10,791 nt of DNA from JBMNKL01 sp050261495 (GTDB taxonomy: Bacteria; Bacillota; Clostridia; Acetivibrionales; DTU013), in the NCBI GenBank assembly GCA_050261495.1, contig JBLNDI010000048.1, forward strand, positions 1 through 10,791, written 5' to 3'. The notes beneath the pieces were generated by a model. The model made no database searches and was not told the DNA's origin. It was given only the letters and a program-made list of their open reading frames with translations. A program made the translations under genes and the position numbers. Below are positions 6,050 through 10,791 of the stretch, piece after piece. Each line of letters begins with the position of its first letter. Position 1 is the first letter of the stretch.

Positions 6050-7237
6050 TTACTTCTCCTCTTCACTTGGCGATGCCGGTTTTTTCAACAAATCGGTTTT
6101 TCGTATTTTTGCTTCAACGCCAATGTTTAACTCTATAGTAGGATATATATTATCCCAATTTGCTTTCAAAACTTTCCACTCACTGCCATATTTTTTATGC
6201 AGCATTTCGCCGAAGCCAAAAAAATCGGCTTTTAATTCTTTGGATTTATCAAAGGCCGCCATTATTTCCTGCCGGATAATTTCCGCCGAAGCTTCCTCCA
6301 GTTTTTTTATCGCCGAAGTGGTTGCCAGGTTTTCGGTTGTAGTCTTTTCCGAAAGGCTCGACTCCTCTATGATTTTTACATGTATTATTATTTGACCGTC
6401 TTTTATTTCCGGTGTTACCTTGCTTTTGGCTTTTATAATTTCCAATACGGCGTTTCCTTGCTTATTAGGTGAAGGAACAAGCAACACGCCGCTTTTCACT
6501 TCACCGAGCACCCACAAAAGGCCTCGGACTTCATCCTGGTTTAGTTTGCCGACCATTTTGTCCTTTTTAAATACAGCCATACCCGACACATAAATATCCT
6601 TGCTCTCCTCGCCCTGCGAAACTCCGACCAAAGGTGCTATCGGAGCTTTAGCAGTACTCATCAGGCATGAAGCGAAATCTTTCATATTCACTTTATAAAA
6701 ATGGGATGTAAAACCATAGTTCTTGACCAGTTTTGCAATATGCATAGCAGGAAACTTTTCAGTCGCCGGTTTGGCATCCATAACGTCCGAAGCCCGGTCC
6801 TCGGCAACAAGAATCAATGCGGTAGGCCTCATTTCATGGGCGCGTAAAAAGAAATCAATATATTTTTGCAAACCCTCTTCAACTATATCATTCCCAAAAA
6901 TCACCGCCTGACTGTGCGATACAAAAAGCCTGTTTCCTGTCTTGTGCGTTATTTGCCTTACAGCATCAAAAATAGAATTTCCTGTGCTGGAGACATTCCA
7001 AAATGCCTCGTCATCTCCTCCTCCGCCACCTTTTCCTGACGATCTCCCCGCTTCCGCCTCTTTAACCACCTGTGCCGTCAGTAAAATGTTTCCTGTGTTC
7101 TCATCCTTATCAACTCCCATTCCTATGACGATCTCCAAATCATTTATTTCTCTTCCGCCTAAACAGCCGGTTAAGGTAAACAACATAAAGAGGCATAAAA
7201 TCAATTTCTTAATTGCTATACTTATCTTTTTTCTCAT
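6050..7237 (-). CDS. gerAC: Spore germination receptor C subunit, Ger(x)C family lipoprotein
   Basis: From the chosen start the protein has 395 residues. A signal peptide with basic residues (RKK, KK) and a hydrophobic core ends in the lipobox LTGC, placing the lipidated cysteine at residue 25. Right after it come GGREINDLEIVIGMGVDKD, a typical Ger(x)C start, and the family phrase VSHSQAVIFGNDIVEEGL. The C-terminal third (from about SKVTPEIKDGQIIIHVKI to YPTIELNIGVEAKI) is the usual last domain. GerAC is anchored outside the spore inner membrane and is needed for receptor function. An upstream ATG overlaps the gerAA stop (TAATG) and would add 10 residues. I prefer the ATG at 7235-7237 because AGGAG lies upstream and the signal peptide then has normal length. 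The low-complexity SSGKGGGGGDDE run (about 64-75 from this start) is a flexible loop in the first domain. Confidence 0.92.
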   Translation of the reverse strand: MRKKISIAIKKLILCLFMLFTLTGCLGGREINDLEIVIGMGVDKDENTGNILLTAQVVKEAEAGRSSGKGGGGGDDEAFWNVSSTGNSIFDAVRQITHKTGNRLFVSHSQAVIFGNDIVEEGLQKYIDFFLRAHEMRPTALILVAEDRASDVMDAKPATEKFPAMHIAKLVKNYGFTSHFYKVNMKDFASCLMSTAKAPIAPLVGVSQGEESKDIYVSGMAVFKKDKMVGKLNQDEVRGLLWVLGEVKSGVLLVPSPNKQGNAVLEIIKAKSKVTPEIKDGQIIIHVKIIEESSLSEKTTTENLATTSAIKKLEEASAEIIRQEIMAAFDKSKELKADFFGFGEMLHKKYGSEWKVLKANWDNIYPTIELNIGVEAKIRKTDLLKKPASPSEEEK

Positions 7238-7266
7238 TGCAGCCTCGCTCCTTTTATTTCGGATCA

Positions 7267-8868
7267 TTACTGTCTCTTATACGGCGACGGCATTAAATCC
7301 GGACTTTGGCTGTAGGAATCCCGGTCGGACCAAATGATAGCCTTGGGACGTTTTGACATTGTCCAAAGCGGCATCCTTATAAAAACATCTTTCAAGCCGG
7401 AAAAATTTAACGGTGCAATCGGCCATAAATATGGTGTTCCGAAAGATCTTAAAGATGCAAGATGCAGCAATGTTATCAAAAGACCCATGATTACGCCAAA
7501 ACCGCCTGCAAGCCCGGCAAGTACAAGAAATATATACCGCAGTATCGTTCCGGAATCAGTCTGCGCCGGAACAGCAAAGCTTGCAATGGCTGTAGAAGAT
7601 ACAACAATTACCATGATTGGACTTATAAGACCGGCCTCAACGGATGCCTCGCCCAGCACAAGGGCTCCGACGATGCCGACTGTTTGCCCGACCGGCTTCG
7701 GCAGCCGTACTCCTGCCTCTCTTAAAATGTCAAAGGTAAATATCATCAATAAAGCTTCCAATATTGCCGGAAAAGGTACCTTTTCACGCCCTTCCGCTAT
7801 AGATATCAATAGCTGGGTAGGTATCAGCTCCTGGTGGAAAACAGTCAATGCCACATAAATTGAAGGTCCCAAAGTGCTGATTATATAGGACAAAAACCTT
7901 ATTATCCGCATAAAGCTTGCAAGAAAAGGCCTGGCATAATAGTCCTCCACGCTTTGAAAGCTTTCAATAAACACCATGGGTACAACAAGGGCAAAAGGCG
8001 TGCCGTCAACCAAAATGGCAGCACGTCCTTCGAGTATTTTTGCCACAACCTTGTCAGGTTTTTCACTGTTTGAAACTGTTGGAAAAATGGAGTAGGGGCT
8101 ATCCTCAATAAATTGTTCAATATATCCTGATTCCAGTATCGCATCTATTTTTATTTTGTCCAGCCGTATTCTGATTTCTTCAATCAGTTTCGGGTTGGCC
8201 ACGCTTTTTACATATACAACGTATACATCCGTTTTTGACTTATCGCCAATTATGAATTTTTCCACGCATAAGTCAGGAGCTTTAATTTTTCTGCGAATAA
8301 GAGCAATGCTCAGGTTAACATTTTCATTAAAGCCTTCCCTCGGTCCGCGTACAACAGCCTCTGTTGACGGTTCTTCTATAGTACGGGATTCCCGCTTCCC
8401 GGGGTTGATAGCCAAAGCCTCTTTTGCGCCATCTACCAGCAGAATTGTTGCCCCTTCCAGTAAACTGTCAAGCAGATCGCCTATCCGCGCCACTTTCTGG
8501 CTATCTGTTATTGAAATTAAGTCTCTTCTGATGGTATCAATTTTGGTAAAATCAATATTTTCATCATTCTTGAGCAGTAATGCGCCAAACATTAAAGGCT
8601 GCAGTATGTTTTTATGGATTTCTGCCTTATCTGCCATGCTATTGATAAAAATTAGGGCGCCTTTGAATCTTCTGTCATGCCCGAAGTTGAACTCGTGAAT
8701 TGTAACATCGCTGCTGTCGTGCAAAATACCTTTAATTACTTCAAGGTTTCTTCCCAAATCAGGCGATATTGGTTCGCTGCTCTTACCTGGCATGATATCA
8801 TGAGGCATGCGCTTATTTTTATTTTTTAAAGATGAATAGCGAATTTTCTTTAAAATATATCTAAACAT
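7267..8868 (-). CDS. gerAA: Spore germination receptor A subunit (GerA family)
   Basis: The 533-residue protein has a large soluble N-terminal region (about 1-305) and a C-terminal membrane region with several helices. Family hallmarks are RGPREGFNEN (175-184), EDYYARPFLASFMRIIRFLS (308-327), GPSIYVALTVFHQELIPTQLL (a helix pair), the LREAGVRLPKPVGQTVGIVGALVLGEASVEAGLISP stretch and AVPAQTDS. This is the largest subunit of the germinant receptor and is membrane-embedded in the spore. An in-frame GTG lies 39 bases upstream. I prefer the ATG at 8866-8868 because GGGAAG is 7 bases before it, and because the candidate sigma-G promoter would start transcription downstream of that GTG. Its stop overlaps an alternative gerAC start (TAATG), showing tight operon coupling. 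Confidence 0.95.
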   Translation of the reverse strand: MFRYILKKIRYSSLKNKNKRMPHDIMPGKSSEPISPDLGRNLEVIKGILHDSSDVTIHEFNFGHDRRFKGALIFINSMADKAEIHKNILQPLMFGALLLKNDENIDFTKIDTIRRDLISITDSQKVARIGDLLDSLLEGATILLVDGAKEALAINPGKRESRTIEEPSTEAVVRGPREGFNENVNLSIALIRRKIKAPDLCVEKFIIGDKSKTDVYVVYVKSVANPKLIEEIRIRLDKIKIDAILESGYIEQFIEDSPYSIFPTVSNSEKPDKVVAKILEGRAAILVDGTPFALVVPMVFIESFQSVEDYYARPFLASFMRIIRFLSYIISTLGPSIYVALTVFHQELIPTQLLISIAEGREKVPFPAILEALLMIFTFDILREAGVRLPKPVGQTVGIVGALVLGEASVEAGLISPIMVIVVSSTAIASFAVPAQTDSGTILRYIFLVLAGLAGGFGVIMGLLITLLHLASLRSFGTPYLWPIAPLNFSGLKDVFIRMPLWTMSKRPKAIIWSDRDSYSQSPDLMPSPYKRQ

Positions 8869-8895
8869 AATAATTCTTCCCAAGTATTTTTTATT

Positions 8896-8925
8896 TAGTT
8901 TTTGCACGCGCCGGAAATTTATTCA
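8896..8925 (-). promoter_or_regulatory. Candidate sigma-G (forespore) promoter of the ger operon
   Basis: On the minus strand TGAATA (8925-8920) matches the sigma-G -35 consensus (TGMATA). After 17 bases, AAAACTA (8902-8896) matches the -10 consensus (CATACTA-like) at 5 of 7 positions. Germinant-receptor operons are known to be transcribed in the forespore by sigma-G, so position and gene type agree. The predicted start near 8889 leaves about 20 bases before the preferred gerAA ATG. The -10 match is imperfect. Confidence 0.4.
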
Positions 8926-9006
8926 TAAACTGAAAAAATACAGTATGCTCAACTAACTCCGTTATCATCGGCTCCATCAATAATTATTATTTTTTCCGTC
9001 ATTTAT

Positions 9007-9035
9007 TTGATTTTTCATGTAAGAGATGGTATACT
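9007..9035 (+). promoter_or_regulatory. Sigma-A promoter of the rsgA leader transcript
   Basis: TTGATT (9007-9012), a 17-base spacer and TATACT (9030-9035) form a good vegetative promoter pointing to rsgA. Transcription would begin near 9042, giving an untranslated leader of about 320 bases. This is far longer than needed for a housekeeping gene. Confidence 0.6.
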
Positions 9036-9051
9036 TAGCTCAATCTCTTAC
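9019..9051. repeat. 9-bp perfect inverted repeat straddling the -10 box
   Basis: GTAAGAGAT (9019-9027) and ATCTCTTAC (9043-9051) are perfect complements around a 15-base centre that holds the -10 box TATACT. One arm is in the promoter spacer and the other is at the predicted transcription start. Since the left arm lies upstream of the start, the repeat would act as DNA, as an operator for a dimeric repressor, rather than as an RNA hairpin from this promoter. No regulator gene is adjacent. Confidence 0.6.
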
Positions 9052-9103
9052 TTGGCGACAGCATATAATTGCTTCGCGGAGGACGAAAGGGGTGTTTTAT
9101 TTA

Positions 9104-9136
9104 ATGACGGTCGTTTTTAAGGTGGTTTTCGTCTAA
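9104..9136 (+). CDS. 10-codon upstream ORF (leader peptide MTVVFKVVFV)
   Basis: ATG to TAA encodes MTVVFKVVFV, a Val/Phe-rich peptide with an internal VVF-K-VVF repetition. A purine-rich AAAGGGG (9086-9092) lies 11 bases upstream, an acceptable ribosome binding site. It is the first ORF in the rsgA leader transcript. Short hydrophobic, Val/Ile-rich leader peptides are typical of drug-dependent ribosome-stalling leaders (compare the IAVV stalling motif of ErmA leaders). Its last codons (CGTCTA, 9130-9135) are complementary to TAGACG (9174-9179) in the loop region of the next stem-loop. A ribosome stalled here would therefore alter downstream folding. Confidence 0.45.
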   Translation: MTVVFKVVFV

Positions 9137-9149
9137 AACGTAATATCGG

Positions 9150-9195
9150 GGCAGAGCAATTTTTCAAAGCGCATAGACGCTTTTATTGCTTTGCC
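9150..9195 (+). ncRNA. Stem-loop within the rsgA leader RNA
   Basis: GGCAGAGCAAT (9150-9160) pairs with ATTGCTTTGCC (9185-9195) over 11 positions with one G-U. After a small internal loop, AAAGCG (9166-9171) pairs with CGCTTT (9178-9183) around a 6-base loop. Seventeen pairs in 46 bases are well beyond chance for this composition. Freed from the stem, the 3' arm plus following bases (TTTGCCGT) could partly pair with ACGGGCA in the terminator, a possible antiterminator. Confidence 0.6.
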
Positions 9196-9234
9196 GTTTC
9201 GAGTGAGTAACCTTTCTTAATACTGTAGACTTCT

Positions 9235-9268
9235 ACGGGCATACGGACAGGTATGCCCGTGTTTGTTT
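9235..9268 (+). terminator. First terminator-like hairpin in the rsgA leader
   Basis: ACGGGCATAC (9235-9244) and GTATGCCCGT (9251-9260) form a perfect 10-bp stem with loop GGACAG, followed by GTTTGTTT. This is an intrinsic terminator lying about 100 bases before the rsgA start, so rsgA expression would require read-through. Confidence 0.75.
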
Positions 9269-9292
9269 CAGCACTTGCATTACTTGTAACGA

Positions 9293-9337
9293 ACCGCGGT
9301 TTGCAGCTATTTGTGGTTGCTTGCCGCGGTATTTTTA
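9293..9337 (+). terminator. Second hairpin with T-run just upstream of rsgA
   Basis: ACCGCGG (9293-9299) pairs with CCGCGGT (9324-9330). An inner stem GCAGC (9303-9307) with GTTGC (9316-9320) extends it, and ATTTTTA follows. It looks like a second intrinsic terminator only about 11 bases before the Shine-Dalgarno. An alternative small hairpin, GGTAT/ATACC (9328-9332 and 9337-9341), would compete with it. Confidence 0.55.
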
Positions 9338-9359
9338 TACCTGTTTTGGAGGATGAAAA

Positions 9360-10442
9360 ATGAATTTAGAGGATTACGGATTTACTCCTGAAATGTTTTT
9401 AACAAATGACGCCCTGCAGGATAATCAGATACCTGCAAGGGTCACCGCTGTCCACAAGGAGCGTTATGCCCTCGTATGCGAATACGGTGAATGTTTTGGC
9501 AGATTGAAATCAAGCAGCTATTTTGGCGGCGGTTCGGAAGAATTCCCTGCGACGGGTGATTTTGTGCTGGTAAAATATAATTTCAGCGGGGATAGCCAGA
9601 TTCTTAGGACGCTTCCCCGCAAGTCCAAATTTTCACGCAGCGATTTTTCGGGACATGCGGCCGGGTATGTCAAGACTGTTTTGGAGCAGGTTGTTGCTGC
9701 GAATTTTGACTTCGTTTTTATCCTGACGTCCTTGAACCAGGATTTCAAGATCAACCGCATCATGCGTTACCTGACCCAGGCACGGCAAAGCGGCGGCCAG
9801 CCTGTCGTGATATTGACAAAAGCTGATTTGGTCCCTGATTGCAAAGAGTATTTGGTCGAAGTTCAAAAAGCCGCGCCTGATGTGCCGGTACATGCAATTT
9901 CCAGCTGCACAGGCTTTGGATTGGACTCACTGGACGAATATTTGCAGCCCGGTAAAACCGTGGTTTTCCTTGGGATGTCCGGCGTAGGCAAATCGTCGCT
10001 GCTCAATGCATTGATGAAAAAAGAAGTTATGGCTGTCAAGGCTATACGCGAGGATGACAGCCGGGGCCGCCACACAACGACGCACCGTCAGCTTTTCATG
10101 CTGCCCTCCGGCGCTATGGTTATTGATACGCCCGGTATGCGTGAGCTTGGGCTTTTCGGAGCCGGCGAAAGCATCAGCGTGGGATTTAACGATGTTGAAG
10201 AGTTGTTCGCGAAATGCAGGTTTTCCAATTGCCGGCATAAAACCGAGCCGGGCTGTGCAGTTCTTGCAGCGCTCAACGACGGTTCCCTGCCTCGTGAGCG
10301 CTGGGAACAATACGTTGCCCAGCAGCAGGAAAACCGCTTTGTGAACGATAAATCGGGGTATCTCCTGGATAAAAATACCCATCAAAAATCAATAGCAAAG
10401 TCGAGCAAGCAAATGAAGAAAAACGGATGGATTAGAAAGTGA
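9360..10442 (+). CDS. rsgA: Ribosome small-subunit-dependent GTPase A (RsgA/YjeQ)
   Basis: The 360-residue protein has an N-terminal OB-fold (about 25-90), a circularly permuted GTPase domain and a C-terminal zinc motif. The permuted order is visible: G4 TKAD (153-156) precedes G1 GMSGVGKSS (205-213, P-loop Lys211), then the G2 region RGRHTTTH (235-242) and G3 DTPG (256-259). The zinc ligands are Cys286, Cys291, His293 and Cys299. RsgA binds the 30S subunit late in its maturation and hydrolyses GTP to leave. GGAGG lies 7 bases before the ATG. It is longer than the usual Firmicute RsgA of about 295 residues, with an N-terminal extension and a basic C-terminal tail. It stands alone rather than in the prpC-prkC-rsgA-rpe cluster common in this phylum, so it may be a second, inducible paralogue. 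That part is inference. Confidence 0.94.
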   Translation: MNLEDYGFTPEMFLTNDALQDNQIPARVTAVHKERYALVCEYGECFGRLKSSSYFGGGSEEFPATGDFVLVKYNFSGDSQILRTLPRKSKFSRSDFSGHAAGYVKTVLEQVVAANFDFVFILTSLNQDFKINRIMRYLTQARQSGGQPVVILTKADLVPDCKEYLVEVQKAAPDVPVHAISSCTGFGLDSLDEYLQPGKTVVFLGMSGVGKSSLLNALMKKEVMAVKAIREDDSRGRHTTTHRQLFMLPSGAMVIDTPGMRELGLFGAGESISVGFNDVEELFAKCRFSNCRHKTEPGCAVLAALNDGSLPRERWEQYVAQQQENRFVNDKSGYLLDKNTHQKSIAKSSKQMKKNGWIRK

Positions 10443-10449
10443 ATGATAT

Positions 10450-10482
10450 AAAGCACGGAAAATCAACGATTTTCCGTGCTTT
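10450..10482. terminator. Bidirectional terminator between rsgA and tRNA-Ala
   Basis: AAAGCACGGAAAATC (10450-10464) and GATTTTCCGTGCTTT (10468-10482) form a perfect 15-bp stem with a 3-base loop, starting 8 bases after the rsgA stop. A-tract and T-tract on both sides let it end rightward rsgA transcripts (tail TTTCTCT) and leftward tRNA transcripts alike. Confidence 0.9.
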
Positions 10483-10488
10483 CTCTAG

Positions 10489-10564
<76 letters not shown>

Positions 10565-10605
10565 AAGTATTGTTTTCGCTTTTATAACGGACAACAGCAA
10601 ATCAT

Positions 10606-10634
10606 ATTATACACAGGTTCACAGTGTTTTGCAA
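10606..10634 (-). promoter_or_regulatory. Promoter of tRNA-Ala
   Basis: On the minus strand TTGCAA (10634-10629), 17 bases and a perfect TATAAT (10611-10606) lie about 42 bases upstream of the mature tRNA 5' end, giving a short leader to be removed by RNase P. Confidence 0.7.
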
Positions 10635-10676
10635 TAAGTTTTTGCATTTATGTTTTTTGCATATAACACTCTTAAA

Positions 10677-10695
10677 TTGAAAAAGTTAATTCCAC
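10677..10695 (-). repeat. Degenerate inverted copy of the right-edge repeat
   Basis: On the minus strand GTGGAATTAACTTTTTCAA resembles the direct-repeat unit GTGGAAATTA(G/C)TTTTGCAAA, allowing one single-base gap in each and one substitution. It points opposite to the two better copies at 10712 and 10750. It may be a decayed third binding site or the end of another element. Confidence 0.4.
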
Positions 10696-10711
10696 CCCAA
10701 AATCATTGATA

Positions 10712-10769
10712 GTGGAAATTAGTTTTGCAAATTAGGGGAAATGAGAAACGTGGAAATTACTTTTGCAAA
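10712..10769 (+). repeat. 20-bp direct repeat, two copies (possible mobile-element end)
   Basis: GTGGAAATTAGTTTTGCAAA (10712-10731) recurs as GTGGAAATTACTTTTGCAAA (10750-10769), 19 of 20 identical, at a 38-base spacing. Tandem copies of about 20 bp near an end, ahead of the transposase gene, are characteristic of IS21-family ends. An IS continuing past 10791 is therefore a reasonable guess, but no transposase sequence is visible here. Confidence 0.55.
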
Positions 10770-10791
10770 AATCTACATTAAAGCTTTTTGG

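Larger units (their letters stand above)
9042..9359 (+). promoter_or_regulatory. Long structured 5' leader of rsgA (candidate attenuator RNA)
   Basis: This 318-base stretch carries no gene of normal size. In order it holds a 10-codon ORF, a long stem-loop (9150-9195), a small alternative hairpin (CTGTAG 9223-9228 with CTACGG 9233-9238) overlapping the left arm of the next element, a strong terminator-like hairpin, a second GC-rich hairpin with a T-run, and the rsgA Shine-Dalgarno GGAGG (9348-9352). Leaders with a short ORF followed by competing hairpins and terminators are known upstream of genes induced by ribosome-targeting antibiotics (erm, ABC-F and some tet genes). I could not match it to a named riboswitch, and it lacks T-box or S-box signatures. 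Confidence 0.55.

Noticed and set aside
7334..8698. Rightward frames of 174 and 180 codons opposite gerAA
   Set aside because: The opposite strand encodes a canonical GerAA protein across the whole stretch; these frames are antisense shadows.
9042..9359. Known riboswitch or T-box in the rsgA leader
   Set aside because: I looked for T-box (specifier loop and TGGN-type bulge), S-box, c-di-AMP, preQ1 and 6S RNA signatures and found none that fit. The short ORF with terminators fits attenuation better.
10624..10669. Short repeats of TTTTTTGCAT and GTGTT/AACAC ends upstream of the tRNA
   Set aside because: The region is AT-rich with low complexity. There is no regular spacing or CRISPR-like unit, and the pairing is only 5 bases.

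Overview
The window looks like chromosomal DNA of an endospore-forming member of the Firmicutes (Clostridia or a related class). The evidence is a complete spore germinant-receptor operon, moderately AT-rich DNA, strong Shine-Dalgarno sequences and a tRNA gene with an encoded CCA end. I cannot name the species.

Layout, left to right. (1) Positions 1-298 hold no gene I can support, only an inverted repeat. (2) From 299 to 3115, three leftward genes encode a TPR-Arr fusion (rifamycin ADP-ribosyltransferase), a GNAT N-acetyltransferase and an EamA/DMT-type exporter. The arr gene has its own upstream region with a candidate promoter, a terminator-like hairpin and a 15-codon reading frame, which looks like an inducible leader. 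(3) A rightward MocR-family regulator (3236-4618) diverges from the exporter gene across a 120-bp gap and probably controls it. (4) From 8868 down to 4724 lies a compact leftward operon, gerAA-gerAC-gerAB plus a small two-helix membrane protein (D gene). Together these encode a GerA-type nutrient germinant receptor of the spore inner membrane. The order A-C-B is that of gerK. A possible forespore (sigma-G-like) promoter lies just upstream. A short transposase-like fragment overlaps the operon's 3' end. (5) Positions 8908-9359 are non-coding and unusually structured. They hold a sigma-A promoter with a 9-bp inverted repeat straddling its -10 box, a 10-codon Val/Phe-rich upstream ORF, a long stem-loop and two successive terminator-like hairpins, all ahead of rsgA (9360-10442), a ribosome-assembly GTPase. 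(6) A bidirectional terminator separates rsgA from a leftward tRNA-Ala(GGC). (7) The right edge carries a 20-bp direct repeat and a degenerate inverted copy, probably the end of a mobile element continuing outside the window.

The left third reads as a small drug-response or efflux cluster (Arr, acetyltransferase, exporter, regulator). The middle is a spore-germination receptor. The right part is a translation-related gene with an elaborate 5' leader. The most interesting signals are the rsgA leader, which has the layout of a ribosome-targeting-antibiotic attenuator, and the similarly built but simpler leader of the TPR-Arr gene.
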